NCBI RefSeq assembly: GCF_900102815.1
Contig: NZ_FNGF01000001.1
Coordinates: forward strand, 1,013,443 to 1,077,442
Reading direction: 5' to 3'
DNA length: 64,000 bases
Source of the DNA: Glycomyces sambucus
GTDB lineage: Bacteria; Actinomycetota; Actinomycetes; Mycobacteriales; Micromonosporaceae
Each line of letters opens with the position of its first letter. Position 1 is the stretch's first letter. Positions 24,844-34,800 of this stretch are shown in pieces. A model generated the notes under the pieces. That model saw only the letters and a list, made by a program, of their open reading frames with translations. It searched no databases and had not been told where the DNA came from. A program made the position numbers and the translations under genes.

Positions 24844-26133
24844 GTGAACGAGGTCCATGCGAAGCACAGCCATGCCGCCCCGAACGACGCCGTCCCCCGC
24901 GCCGCGCTGTGGATCCTGGTCCCGGCCGCGGTCGCCACGATCCTGGGCATGATCCTGCTGTGGCCCCAAGGGGTCGAGGACGCGCAGAGCGAGGAGTACG
25001 GGACCGAGGTCGACGGCCGGGTCCTGGCGGTGACCGAGACCGAGTGCACCGCCGACGAGGCCGAGGTGCTCACCGTGTGCGGCGAGGTCGTCGTGACGCT
25101 GGGCAGCGGCGAGCACGCCGGGGAGGAGGTCGTGGTCGACATCCCGAGCGGCCCGGGGGCTCCGGAGGTGTCGGCGGGCGACGACGTCATCCTCATCTAC
25201 ACGCCGGACGCGATCTCGGGGCAGCAGTTCCACATCATCGACCACGACCGGGCCGGGGCGCTGTGGGCGATGGTGATCGCGTTCGCGCTCGCGGTGGTCG
25301 CGTTCGGGCGCTGGAAGGGCCTGCGCTCGCTGGTGAGCCTGGGGCTGACGTTCGCGGTCGTGCTGCTGTTCATGGTGCCCGCGGTGCTCGACGGCTCCTC
25401 CCCCGTGATGGTCGCGATCGTCGGCGCGGCCGCGATCATGCTCGTGTCGCTGTACCTGGCGCACGGGTGGAACCGGACCACGACGGTGGCGGTGATCGGG
25501 ACGCTCGCGTCGCTGGTGCTGACGGTGCTGCTCGCGGAGGCGGCGGTGCGGCTCGCGGAGCTGAACGGGGTCCTCGACGAGAACACGACGAACCTCTCGC
25601 TCCAGTACCCGATCGACATGTCCGGGCTGCTGCTCGCGGGCATCCTCATCGGTGCGCTCGGCGTGATCGACGACGTGACGGTCTCGCAGGCCGCGACGGT
25701 GGACGAGGTCGCGAAGGCGAACCCGCGGTGGGGCCACGCGCGGTTGTACAAGTCGGGCATGCGGGTCGGGCGCGACCACCTCACGTCGGTGGTGAACACG
25801 CTGGTGCTCGCGTACGCGGGCGCGTCGCTGCCGCTGCTGGTGCTCATCGCCGCCGCGAACCGGCCGCTGGAGCAGGTGCTCACGAGCCAGACGATCGCCA
25901 CCGAGATCGTGCGGTCGGTGGCGGGCACGCTCGGGCTCATCGCGGCGGTGCCGATCACGACCTGGCTGGCGGCGTACCTGGTGCGGTGGCGCCCGAAGCC
26001 GAAGGAGCCCGAGGAGAAGGAGCCGAAGCGGCCCCGCCCGAAGCCGGTCCCTGAGGACGCGGTCTGGGGCGGCGCGGGGGGCGGCGAGGGAGGCGAGGGC
26101 GAGTCTCCTTACCCGCCTTCGCATCTGCGGTAG
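24844..26133 (+). CDS. YibE/F-family membrane protein
   Basis: A 429-residue membrane protein with GTG start at 24844. One helix near residues 22-41 is followed by a periplasmic or outer OB-like domain (residues 45-130, GRVLAVTETECTADEAE and AGDDVILIYTPD). At least seven helices follow, with the YibE/F signature GVIDDVTVSQAATVDE near residue 275. The C-terminus is Pro/Lys/Glu- then Gly-rich. Function of the family is unknown; a transporter role is often assumed. It stands alone. Confidence 0.88.
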   Translation: MNEVHAKHSHAAPNDAVPRAALWILVPAAVATILGMILLWPQGVEDAQSEEYGTEVDGRVLAVTETECTADEAEVLTVCGEVVVTLGSGEHAGEEVVVDIPSGPGAPEVSAGDDVILIYTPDAISGQQFHIIDHDRAGALWAMVIAFALAVVAFGRWKGLRSLVSLGLTFAVVLLFMVPAVLDGSSPVMVAIVGAAAIMLVSLYLAHGWNRTTTVAVIGTLASLVLTVLLAEAAVRLAELNGVLDENTTNLSLQYPIDMSGLLLAGILIGALGVIDDVTVSQAATVDEVAKANPRWGHARLYKSGMRVGRDHLTSVVNTLVLAYAGASLPLLVLIAAANRPLEQVLTSQTIATEIVRSVAGTLGLIAAVPITTWLAAYLVRWRPKPKEPEEKEPKRPRPKPVPEDAVWGGAGGGEGGEGESPYPPSHLR

Positions 26134-26206
26134 CGGATCACGAGGCCGGGTGTGTCGAGTCCCGGGCCCCCGGCACAAGGGTGGCTCGGGGGTACGACAC
26201 CGGGCC

Positions 26207-27127
26207 TCAGAACCGCTCGGCCGCGGTCATGAGCTTCCGGGCCGCCTGGTGGAGGGCCTGGAGGACCGTCATCACCGCCGGGCGGCCCGTGGACGCGGTG
26301 CGGTGGACGACGTAGACGTCCCGGCCCGGCAGCTCCTCGACCATGGCGCGCACGGCGACGTCGCGGCGCTCGGCGGCGGCCATCCACGGCGCCACCGTCA
26401 CCCCGAGGCCCTTGGCCACCAGGGTGAGGATCGTGTCCAGGCCCTCGAACTCCGAGACCGGCGCGGTGATCCCCTCGGCCCGCCACAGCCGGTCGAGCGC
26501 GGTGCGCGAGGGCTCCCCCGCGGGCGAGGCGATCCACGGCTCCCCCGCCAGCGCGTGCGCCGACACGGCCTCCTCGACCGCGAGCGGGTGCTTGGCGGGC
26601 AGGACCGCCACGAGCGGGTCCTTGACGAGGTGGTGGAAGGTGAGCGGCCCGATCGCGGCCGCGCGGCGCTGGCCGGACCAGTCGTCGATGAGGGCGAGGT
26701 CGATCTCGCCGGAGCGCACGCGCGCCAGGGACTCGGAGACGGTGTGCTGCTGGCGCAGCACCATCTGGAGTTCGGGGTAGCGGCGCAGGCGCCGCACGAT
26801 GGGGCCGGCGAGGGCGACGGCGACGGTGGGGAACGCGGTGACGGTGACCCGTCCGCGGGGTTCGGCGGACTCGGCGGCGAGGTCGGTCTCGGCGGCGTCG
26901 ATCGCCTCGATGATGCGGGCGGTGTGGGCGACGAGGCGGCGGCCGGCGTCGGTCAGCTGGGCGGAGCGGGCGGTGCGTTCGAGCAGGGCGACTCCGGTCT
27001 CCTTCTCCAAGGCGGCCAACTGCTGCGAGACGGCGGAGGCGGTCTGGCCGGTGGCGAGGGCAGTGGCGGATATCGATCCCTGGGCGGCGAACTCGTAGAG
27101 GAGGCGCAGGCGGCGAACGTCGAGCAT
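26207..27127 (-). CDS. LysR-family transcriptional regulator
   Basis: A 306-residue LysR regulator. The winged HTH is at residues 1-62 (SATALATGQTASAVSQQLAALEKE), and the effector-binding domain covers residues 90-300. I chose ATG 27127 (MLDVRRLRLL) over the TTG two codons upstream. A T-N11-A palindrome covers this start, so it likely represses itself. It is divergent from a class I aminotransferase 102 nt away, the usual target arrangement for LysR proteins. Confidence 0.92.
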   Translation of the reverse strand: MLDVRRLRLLYEFAAQGSISATALATGQTASAVSQQLAALEKETGVALLERTARSAQLTDAGRRLVAHTARIIEAIDAAETDLAAESAEPRGRVTVTAFPTVAVALAGPIVRRLRRYPELQMVLRQQHTVSESLARVRSGEIDLALIDDWSGQRRAAAIGPLTFHHLVKDPLVAVLPAKHPLAVEEAVSAHALAGEPWIASPAGEPSRTALDRLWRAEGITAPVSEFEGLDTILTLVAKGLGVTVAPWMAAAERRDVAVRAMVEELPGRDVYVVHRTASTGRPAVMTVLQALHQAARKLMTAAERF

Positions 27128-27140
27128 AAGCAAATCTTAT
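27126..27140. promoter_or_regulatory. LysR T-N11-A operator over the LysR start
   Basis: ATAAGCAAATCTTAT has perfect 5-bp arms around 5 nt and contains T-N11-A, the LysR-box form. It overlaps the ATG of the LysR gene and lies 90 nt before the aminotransferase, so one site could control both. Confidence 0.6.
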
Positions 27141-27229
27141 CCTCGGCGAAAGGTAGAAATACTTGCGATGATGCTTGCCGAAGAGGAGGGTGGTGTCCGT
27201 CCGAACGACTTTCCAACGAGGAGTCCTCT

Positions 27230-28483
27230 GTGACCGTCTCCGCCACCCTCGCCGCCAACGAAGCCATCGCCGCGCGCCGCGCCGCCGGGCAGGAGGTGCT
27301 CGCGCTGGGGTTCGGAGAGGCGGGGATCCCCGTGCACCCCTTGCTCCGCCAGCGCCTGACGCAGGCCGCCGGGCAGATCTCCTACGGTCCCGTGGCCGGG
27401 ATCGACGCGGCCCGCGAGGCCGCCGCCGGCTACTGGACGCGCCGCGCGATCCCCACCGGCGCCGAGCAGGTCCTGCTCGGCCCCGGCTCGAAGCCGCTGC
27501 TGTTCGCGCTCCTGCACGCCGTCGGGGGCGACGTGGTCCTCCCCAAGCCCGCGTGGGTGTCGTACGCGGCCCAGGCGAGGCTCCTCGGCCGCGAGCCGAT
27601 CCGCGTGCCGGTCCCCGCGGGCGAGGGCGGTGTGCCTGACGCGGACGCGCTGGACGCGGCGGTGCGCGAGGCCCGCCGGGCCGGGCGCGACCCGCGGGTG
27701 GTCGTGGTGACCCTGCCCGACAACCCGACCGGGCGGCTCGCCTCGGAGCGGTCGGTCAAGGCCCTGTGCGAGGTCGCGCGGGAGCTCGACCTCGTGATCG
27801 CCGCGGACGAGATCTACCGGGACCTGGTGTTCGAGCCCGGGACGTTCCCCTCGCCCGCGGCGTGGGCACCGGAGCGGACCGTGACGACCACGTCGCTGTC
27901 GAAGAACTACGCGCTGGGCGGCTGGCGGGTGGGCGCGGTGCGCTTCCCCGATTCGCCGCTGGGCGCGCAGCTGCGGGAGTCGGTGCGCGGCACCGCTTCC
28001 GAGCTGTGGTCCTCTACGCCGATGCCGATGCAGCACGCGGCGGCGTACGCGTGGTCGGATCCGCAGGAGCTGGTCGAGCGGGTGGCGCTGGCGCGGCGCC
28101 TGCACGGGTCGGTGGCGCACGCGGTGGCGGAGGTGTTCGCTCAGGCCGGGTGCGCGGTGATGCCGCCGCAGGGCGGGTTCTACGTGTGGCCGGACTTCGG
28201 GCCGCTGCGGGATTCGCTGGCCGCCGATTGGGGTATCGCCACGAGCCCGGACCTCGCGCGGGTCCTGCTGGAGCGGTTCGGGGTGGTGGTCCTGCCGGGC
28301 ACGGCGTTCGGGGACGACCCGGAGTCGCTGACGGTGCGGGTGGCGGTCACGGGGATCTACGGGGAGAACGACTCCGAGCGCTTGGCGGCGCTCGTGTCGA
28401 AGTCCCCGGTGGAGATGCCGTGGATCGCGGAGTCCCTGGCGGGGCTCGGGGAGAAGCTTCGGGCGCTGACGGCGCCCGAGTAG
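27230..28483 (+). CDS. class I/II pyridoxal-phosphate aminotransferase
   Basis: A 417-residue fold-type I aminotransferase starting at GTG 27230 after CGAGGAG. The PLP lysine is K225 in TTSLSKNYALGGWR. Other family residues are DNPTG (164-168), DEIYRD (193-198) and an R in VRVAVTG near 375 for the substrate carboxylate. The amino donor cannot be told. Expression is probably controlled by the divergent LysR protein. A perfect terminator follows. Confidence 0.9.
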   Translation: MTVSATLAANEAIAARRAAGQEVLALGFGEAGIPVHPLLRQRLTQAAGQISYGPVAGIDAAREAAAGYWTRRAIPTGAEQVLLGPGSKPLLFALLHAVGGDVVLPKPAWVSYAAQARLLGREPIRVPVPAGEGGVPDADALDAAVREARRAGRDPRVVVVTLPDNPTGRLASERSVKALCEVARELDLVIAADEIYRDLVFEPGTFPSPAAWAPERTVTTTSLSKNYALGGWRVGAVRFPDSPLGAQLRESVRGTASELWSSTPMPMQHAAAYAWSDPQELVERVALARRLHGSVAHAVAEVFAQAGCAVMPPQGGFYVWPDFGPLRDSLAADWGIATSPDLARVLLERFGVVVLPGTAFGDDPESLTVRVAVTGIYGENDSERLAALVSKSPVEMPWIAESLAGLGEKLRALTAPE

Positions 28484-28487
28484 AGCG

Positions 28488-28528
28488 CCGGACGGCGCTG
28501 CCGAGGCCGATGCGGCAGCGCCGTCCGG
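28488..28528. terminator. perfect 16-bp bidirectional terminator
   Basis: CCGGACGGCGCTGCCG and its exact complement around a 9-nt loop, followed by TTCGTTT on the plus strand. It separates the aminotransferase from the convergent DUF1707-like gene. Confidence 0.9.
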
Positions 28529-28540
28529 TTCGTTTCCAGG

Positions 28541-28891
28541 TCAGTTCACGCGGTCGACGACCGCGATGACGCCGTAGACGACGGCGAAGACGACCACGAG
28601 GGCGATGACGACGAGCGAGATCCCGATGAAGCGCTGGATCTCGAGTTCGTGGCCTTCGCGCACGGGCCGGCGCCAGCGGCCGTAGCGCCAGTGGTCGCGG
28701 CCCTGCTCGTAGTCGGTGGCGAAGTCCTCCAGGAGCGCTTGGAGGTCGGCAAGGGTCTCGGCCCGGCGGGCGAGCTGGCGGCGCAGCTTGTACTCGGCGT
28801 CGTCGATGGCGCCGCGGCGGCGGGCCTGGCCGAGCCGGTAGAGGGCCATGCGACGGTGGGCCCTGGTGGGGCGGATGGCGAAAGCGTCCAT
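28541..28891 (-). CDS. DUF1707/SHOCT-like single-span membrane protein
   Basis: A 116-residue protein from ATG 28891 with GGGAGC before it. Residues 1-60 contain the pattern RMALYRLGQARRRGAIDDAEYKLR, a short helical module that resembles DUF1707/SHOCT domains (small helices with a GxIddxEyd motif). A basic linker and one transmembrane helix at about 88-110 (IGISLVVIALVVVFAVVYGVI) follow. Role unknown; such modules are thought to mediate oligomerisation or membrane tethering. Confidence 0.6.
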   Translation of the reverse strand: MDAFAIRPTRAHRRMALYRLGQARRRGAIDDAEYKLRRQLARRAETLADLQALLEDFATDYEQGRDHWRYGRWRRPVREGHELEIQRFIGISLVVIALVVVFAVVYGVIAVVDRVN

Positions 28892-28996
28892 GACGTGCTC
28901 CCGGGGTCGTGTGACCGGGAGGGTTCCCCGCCCGCACCGTTCGTACACATAGGTTTCCGGTGCGGGTCGGGTTGCGCGCCAAGGCGTCGCGGAGGC

Positions 28997-29287
28997 TCAG
29001 CCCAGGAGGTCGCTGACGGCGCGGGCGAGGTCGGTGTCCTTCGCGGAGACCTTGTCGCCGGCCGAGTGCGAGGTCACCGAGACGCGCAGCTTGTCGTAGT
29101 TGACCGTCAGGTCGGCGTGGTGGTCGCGCCGCTCGGAGAGCAGGCCGACGCCGGTGGCGGCGGCGAGGGCCTGGAGGTGGCCGGGGAACGTCCACGTCCG
29201 CTCCAGGCGGTCGTTCGCGTGGCTCCAGCCGGGCAGGTCGGACAGGGCGAGGTCGATCTCGCCCTCGGTCAAGGGTTGGTCGCTCAT
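28997..29287 (-). CDS. pterin-4a-carbinolamine dehydratase
   Basis: A 96-residue DCoH/PCD protein, which dehydrates 4a-hydroxytetrahydropterin. The active-site motif reads RRDHHADLTVNYDKLRVSVTSHSAG; the usual HHP is HHA here, with both histidines kept and the later H and D (TDLA) present. Length is standard. No aromatic amino acid hydroxylase is adjacent, so a molybdopterin-related or other pterin role is possible. It lies 26 nt downstream of the carbonic anhydrase gene on the same strand and may be co-transcribed. Confidence 0.88.
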   Translation of the reverse strand: MSDQPLTEGEIDLALSDLPGWSHANDRLERTWTFPGHLQALAAATGVGLLSERRDHHADLTVNYDKLRVSVTSHSAGDKVSAKDTDLARAVSDLLG

Positions 29288-29313
29288 ACCCCGATTGTGA
29301 CAGCCCGGGCCGG

Positions 29314-29925
29314 TCAGTTCTCCTCGATGAGCGTCACTTCGCCGGTGTCGAGGTCGTAGACGGCGCCGACGACGAGGACGCCGTCGAGGTTCTCGCGGCG
29401 GCCGAGGTCGGCGACAGTGCGGCGGACCTGGAGGCGCAGGGCCTTGGGGGCCGCGTCCTCGCCCTCGGCGGACTCGGCGAGGGCCTGGGAGGCGGGCTGC
29501 CAGAGCTGCTCGACGAGGTAGTCGCTGCGCGGGTCGTGGGTGTCGTCCTCGACGGCGTGGAGGGCGGCGTTGATGGCGCCGCAGCGCTCGTGGCCGAGGA
29601 CGATGACGAGGGAGACGCCGAGTTCGGCGGCGGCGAACTCGAGGGAGCCGACGGCGGCGCGGTCGGGCACGTGCCCGGCGGTGCGCACGACCAGGAGCTG
29701 GCCGAAGTCGCAGTCGAACACGGACTCGGCGGTGACGCGGGAGTCGATGCAGGTGAAGACGGCGGCGGCCGGCGTCTGGCCGAGCGCGTGCTGGCGCGCG
29801 GAGGTGATGTCGCGCTTGTATCGCGGCTCGCCGGCGACGAAGCGGCCGTTGCCCTCCAGGAGCGAGACGAGCGTCTTGGCGGCTTCGTGGTGCTCCATCA
29901 GCGAGGAGGCGGTCAGTTCAGGCAC
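29314..29925 (-). CDS. beta-class carbonic anhydrase
   Basis: About 203 residues if GTG 29925 is the start; a TTG at 29961 and ATG at 29898 are alternatives and none has a clear ribosome site. Zinc ligands are C59 (with D61 and R63 in CIDSR), H112 and C115 (GHERCGAINA). The enzyme interconverts CO2 and bicarbonate for carboxylations. The C-terminus VLVVGAVYDLDTGEVTLIEE is typical of actinobacterial members. It heads a short minus-strand pair with the pterin dehydratase. Confidence 0.92.
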   Translation of the reverse strand: MPELTASSLMEHHEAAKTLVSLLEGNGRFVAGEPRYKRDITSARQHALGQTPAAAVFTCIDSRVTAESVFDCDFGQLLVVRTAGHVPDRAAVGSLEFAAAELGVSLVIVLGHERCGAINAALHAVEDDTHDPRSDYLVEQLWQPASQALAESAEGEDAAPKALRLQVRRTVADLGRRENLDGVLVVGAVYDLDTGEVTLIEEN

Positions 29926-30079
29926 GCCCTGAATGGTGCCGCACGATCCGTCCCGCCGCAAGCGCGACGTGCCCTCGGTAACGCACCTTTTACCGACGTC
30001 GCGTTACCGTTCCGAGATCTTCAGGTCATTTCGCAGGACTTGTCGCTCGCGGAACGGGACCATAGGATGAACGGGAACT

Positions 30080-30092
30080 ACCGCATTGCGGT
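30080..30092. promoter_or_regulatory. palindrome upstream of the HxlR gene
   Basis: ACCGCATTGCGGT, perfect 6-bp arms around one base, centred about 49 nt before the HxlR start codon. A further 8-bp inverted pair, CCGTTCCG (30007) and CGGAACGG (30050), brackets the upstream promoter region. Either could be the HxlR autoregulatory site. Confidence 0.4.
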
Positions 30093-30134
30093 TCACCTGC
30101 GGGTTCGTCCCGCGCCGGATTCTGGAGGCCACCG

Positions 30135-30809
30135 GTGCGCACCTACGGCGAAGGCTGCCCCGCGGCCCACGCGCTCGACCTGGTCGGGGAGCGCTGGTCG
30201 CTCCTCGTCGTCCGCGAACTCCTGCTCGGCCCCAAGCGCTTCACGGACCTCCGCGCCGGCCTGCCCGCCGCGAGCGCGAACGTGCTGTCGCTGCGGCTGC
30301 GGGAGCTGGAGGCGGCCGGGGTGATCGGGAAGCGGCGGCTGCCGCCGCCGGCCGCGTCGAAGGTGTACGAGCTGACCGAGTGGGGCCGGGAGCTCGAAGG
30401 GGCGATCGTGCTGCTGCTGCGGTGGGGCGCCCGGTCGGCGGCGATCCCGTTCGACGCGCCGATGAGCGCCGACGCGGTGATCCTGTCGATGCGGAGCCTG
30501 TTCTCGCCGCAGTCGGCGCAGGGCTTCGACGCGGCGTTCGAGCTGTGGGTCGGGGACCGGCCGTTCATCGCCGAGGTCATCGACGCGCAGCTGGTGCTCG
30601 CGCCCGGCCGGCCCGAGCATCCCCACGCGGTGATCCGCACCGACGCGGAGACGCTGAAGCGCCTGACCCTGGGCGGGCGCAGCCTCGACGTGTCGATGCA
30701 CGCCGGGCGCGTCACCGTCCAGGGCGATCAGGCGATGGCGGAGCGGTTCCTGGGAATGTTCCGCCTCCCGGAGCCGGCCGCGGCCTCGGCCTCGGCGGGC
30801 GCGGTGTGA
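30135..30809 (+). CDS. HxlR-family transcriptional regulator with C-terminal extension
   Basis: A 224-residue protein from GTG 30135. Residues 1-100 are an HxlR winged HTH, with the family features CPAAHALDLVGERWSLLVVRELLLGPKRF and LSLRLRELEAAGVI. The remaining 120 residues form an alpha/beta domain (ELWVGDRPFIAEVIDAQL, GDQAMAERFLGMF) that resembles a sterol carrier protein-2 type ligand pocket, as in many actinobacterial HxlR proteins. It faces the DUF1445 gene tail to tail with 12 nt between. Confidence 0.88.
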   Translation: MRTYGEGCPAAHALDLVGERWSLLVVRELLLGPKRFTDLRAGLPAASANVLSLRLRELEAAGVIGKRRLPPPAASKVYELTEWGRELEGAIVLLLRWGARSAAIPFDAPMSADAVILSMRSLFSPQSAQGFDAAFELWVGDRPFIAEVIDAQLVLAPGRPEHPHAVIRTDAETLKRLTLGGRSLDVSMHAGRVTVQGDQAMAERFLGMFRLPEPAAASASAGAV

Positions 30810-30821
30810 CCGTCCCGCCGC

Positions 30822-31637
30822 TCACCGGAGGATCCTGATCTCGCCGGACCCGCTCGGCCTGGCCCGCCGGTCGGTGATGAGCATGTGCCCCGGCGCGTGG
30901 GTGATCGCGAACGGCAGCTTCGCCTGCACGACCGCCTCCTGGAGGGTCACGCCGCAGGCCCAGAACACGGGGACGTCGCCGTCGTGGAGGCGCACGGGGT
31001 CGCCGAAGTCGGGCTTCGCGAGGTCGCGGACGCCGATGGAGGCCGGGCTGCCGACGTGGACGGGGGCGCCGTGCGCGTGCGGCATGTCCATGGTGATCCA
31101 CGCGGCGAGGTCGACCCGGTCGGCCGGGACCGGCCGCATGGAGACCACGACGGGGCCGCGGAAGCGCCTGGCGCCCAGGGCCTTGCGGTTGGTGCGGTAC
31201 ATGGGGACGTTGACGCCCTGCTCCAGATGGCGCAGGGGGATGCCGGCGCGTTCGAGGTAGGGCTCGAACGTGAACGTGCACCCGACCAGGAACGTCACCA
31301 GGTCGCTCCCCCAGTAGTCGACGACGTCGCCGGGTTCGGCGATGAGCTCGCCCTTGCTCCAGACCCGGTAGGCCGGGAGGTCCCGGCGCAGGTCGGCGCC
31401 GACGGCCAGCTCGGTCCAGTAGTCGCCGGCCCCGACCACGTCCAGCAGGGGGCAGGCCCTGGGGTTGCGCACCGCGAAGCGGCGCAGGGCGATCGCGTCG
31501 CGCCGCGGCACGCTCACCAGGTTGGTCTGGACGAACCCGTGCGACCAGCCGCTGGTGTGGGCCACCAGTCCGTCCCGGAATCTGGCGCGGGCCTCGCGGG
31601 GGCTCGTCCGCGCTTCGGGACGCTGCATCGTGAACAT
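30822..31637 (-). CDS. DUF1445 putative hydro-lyase
   Basis: A 271-residue DUF1445 protein. Typical stretches are HTSGWSHGFVQTNLVSVPR, WGSDLVTFLVGCTFTFE, MYRTNR and FAITHAPGHMLITD. The family is named putative hydro-lyase, and a mammalian relative acts as a D-glutamate cyclase; the bacterial substrate is not established. The ATG at 31637 is followed by a second at 31628. It is divergent from the large SARP regulator, with direct repeats in the shared gap. Confidence 0.87.
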   Translation of the reverse strand: MFTMQRPEARTSPREARARFRDGLVAHTSGWSHGFVQTNLVSVPRRDAIALRRFAVRNPRACPLLDVVGAGDYWTELAVGADLRRDLPAYRVWSKGELIAEPGDVVDYWGSDLVTFLVGCTFTFEPYLERAGIPLRHLEQGVNVPMYRTNRKALGARRFRGPVVVSMRPVPADRVDLAAWITMDMPHAHGAPVHVGSPASIGVRDLAKPDFGDPVRLHDGDVPVFWACGVTLQEAVVQAKLPFAITHAPGHMLITDRRARPSGSGEIRILR

Positions 31638-31696
31638 CGCTCCTCCTCGAAATCGCTGCTCGATGTGTCGAGAATCCGATACTCGGGTGTCAAAGG

Positions 31697-31718
31697 GTTC
31701 ACGAGTCCTTCACGAGCA
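31697..31718. promoter_or_regulatory. two 11-nt direct repeats, SARP/PHO-box-like
   Basis: GTTCACGAGTC (31697) and CTTCACGAGCA (31708) share TTCACGAG and follow each other at exactly 11 bp. AfsR/SARP proteins and PhoP of actinomycetes bind direct repeats of TTCA-containing 11-nt units. A separate palindrome CTCGATGTGTCGAG is at 31659-31672. Both are in the gap between the DUF1445 and SARP genes. Confidence 0.5.
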
Positions 31719-31872
31719 GGATGCGCACGCAGGAACGCCTTCTGAGCGCCACCGCTCGTTCACTGAGCGATTCGCCTTGCGAGCGTTCCCAAATGATCAA
31801 GAAATGCCCATAGACTGGAGCGATCCGCTAATTTCGACCGGCCGCACCTCGACTCCCCGGGAGGTGGCGCCC

Positions 31873-34800
31873 TTGGACTTCGCGATCCTCGGTCCGCTGC
31901 AGCTGACTTGGGAGGGGCATCCCGTGCCGCTCCCCGGCCGGACCCTGCCCCGGCTCTTCGCGGTCCTGCTCCTGGAGCCCGGCAACGTGGTCCCGCAGCA
32001 CCGCCTCGTGGACGCGGTGTGGGGCGAGGACCCGCCCGCGACCGCCAAGCGCCAGCTCCAGAACACCGTCGCCAACGCGCGGGGACTGCTGCTGCGCGCC
32101 GGGACCTCGGAGCTGGAGACCGTCGGGGACGGGTACCGGCTGCGCGTGCGGCCCGAGAAGCTCGACGCGCTCCGCTTCCAGCGGGCCGCGCGCATCGCCC
32201 GCGAGCAGGTCGCGGCCTCCGAACCCGAAGCGGGACTGGAGAGCCTGCGCGAGGCCCTGGACCTGTGGCGGGGCCCGGCGCTCGCCGGGCTCACCGGCCG
32301 GGTGATCGAGGCGGGGGCGCTGCGGTGGGACGAGGAGCGGGCCGCCGCCGTCGAAGCCCGCGCGGAGCTGGAGCTCGAACTCGCGACCGGGCTCTCGGTG
32401 GTCGCGGACCTGCGGCGGGTCCTGGACCGGCACCCGTACCGCCAGCACGCGGCCGAGCTGCTGATGACGGCCCTGTACCGGGAGGACCGGCCCGCCGAGG
32501 CGCTGGACACGTTCGAGGCGATCCGCCGCCAGCTCGCCGACGAGCTCGGCATCGACCCCGGCCAGCGCCTCAAGGACCTGCACACCGCGATCCTCCGCGA
32601 CGACCCCGGACTCCAGGCCCCCGCGAAGGCGCCCGTGCCGACCGCCGGGCGCCGGCGCCTCCCCGCGCCCGCGCAGCTCCCCGCCGACAGCGTGCACTTC
32701 ACCGGCCGCGCAGGCCAACTCAAGGCCCTCGACGCGCTCTTGGGTCCGGGGCCGCAGGTCGCGGTCCTGTCGGGGATCGGCGGCTCCGGGAAGACGACGC
32801 TCGCGCTGCACTGGGCGCACCGGGTCCGGGAGCAGTTCCCGGACGGGCAGCTGTACGTGAACCTGCGCGGCTTCGACCGGGCCGCGCCTTTGACGCCCCT
32901 GGATGCGCTCGCGGGGTTCCTGCGCGCGCTCGGGGTCCCGACCGAGGCGATCCCCTCCGACGCCGACGAGGCGTCGGCGCTGCTGCGCTCGCGCCTGGCC
33001 GACACCCGCACCCTCGTCATCCTCGACAACGCCCGGAACTCCCAGCAGGTGCTCCAGCTGCTCCCGGCCACGGCCGGGTGCGTCGCGGTCGTCACCAGCC
33101 GGTCCCGGCTCCCGGACCTCGCCGCGCTGCGGGACGTCCGGCAGGTCACGGTGGGGACGCTCGACGCCGACGAGTCCGTGCGACTCCTGGAGAGCCTGAT
33201 CGGGCCCGAGCGGGTCGCGCGCGAACCCCAGGCGGCGCAGCGCATCGCACGGCTGTGCGCGGGTCTGCCGCTGGCGCTGCGGATCGTCGGCACCAACCTC
33301 GACGGGCAGCGGTTCTCCCTCGCCGAGACCGCGGTCGCGCTCGAAGGGCGGGACCGGCTCGCCCACCTCGCCGTCGAAGGCGACCCGACGATGACCGTCG
33401 CCGCCGCGTTCGACCTGTCCTACCAGGCGCTCGAACCCGAAGAGGAGCTGCTGTACCTCAACCTCGCGTGCCTGCCGGGGACCGACTTCTCCAAGGGCCT
33501 CGCGTGCGCGCTCGTCACGTGGGAGCCGGCCACGGCCGAGCGCATCCTCGCGAACCTCGTGGCGGCCCACCGCATCGAGGAGTTCCGGCCCGGCCGGTAC
33601 CGGTTCCACGACCTGGTGCGCGAGTACGCGCGCCAGAAGGCCGAGTCGGCGTTCGACCCCGCCGCGCTCCAGCGCCTGCGGGAGCAGGTCGTGGAGTGGT
33701 ACGCCAAGGGCAGCGCGCGGCTGCCGGTCGAGGAGTACCGCAACATCGTCGCCGCGTTCCTCGAATGGAACGGGCACCCGACCGTGTCGCGCCTGCTCAC
33801 GCGCCTCATCGAATTCGCCGACGCGGGCTACCGGGAGGAGAGCCCCGACTCCGCGTACGAGCTGCCCGAACTCGCCAAGGTCGCGCAGCTCGCCATCGAG
33901 ACCGGCGTGCGGTCCGAGGAGCCGATGGACGCCGTGCGCGCCTACGCGCTCGCCGACGCCGTCGCGTACGCCTCCGGCGAGATGCACCAATCGAAGGTGT
34001 ACGCCGAGAAGACCCTGGAGAACCTGCGCCGGACCCCGCACGGGGACGCCACGGGCAAGGCCCGCAACGACCTCGCCACGACGTTGATCCAGTTGGGCCG
34101 GTACCGGGAGGCGGTGTCGCTGCTCCGTGAGGCGGTGGTCGCGGCCGAGCACTCCGGGAAGCGGTACGTCCAGGTCGAAGTGCTCACCTCGCTGGGCACG
34201 GTGCTGCGGCACATGGGGATCTTCGCCGAGGCCGAGGCGCTGCTGCTCAAGGCCCGCGCGCTCGACGCCGCCTCCCCCGAGGGCCCGACCACGGTCTACC
34301 CGCTGCTCACCCTCACCGGCCTGTACGTCGACCTCGGGCGCATCTCCGCGGCCGACGAGCTGTGCCGCGAGATCGGCGAGATGCTGCGCGGCCACCCGTC
34401 CAAGTACTACCGGGCCCGGCTCTACTTCCGGCAGTCCGCCGTCCACAGCGCCGACGGCGACCTGCCCCGCGCCGAGGCCGCGCTCCTGCGCGGGCTCGAA
34501 CTCGTCGAGCAGGTGAGCAGCTGGCGGCACCAGCTGCTGTACACGTACGCGCTCGCCGAGCTGTACCTGGAGACCGACCAGTTCGACGCCGCCCGCGACG
34601 CTCTCGTCAAGGTCGAGCACCTGGGCCGGTACGAGACCTCCGAGACCCTCGCGGTCAAGGCCCGCGTGCTGTGCCGGCTGTTCAGCGCCGACGGGCGCAT
34701 GCGCGCGGCCGTCAAGTACGGGCGCCAGGCCGTCGACGTGTTCGCGGCCATGCCCGACCCGCTCCGCCAGGCCCGCAGCCTCGCCGCCCTCGCCGACGCC

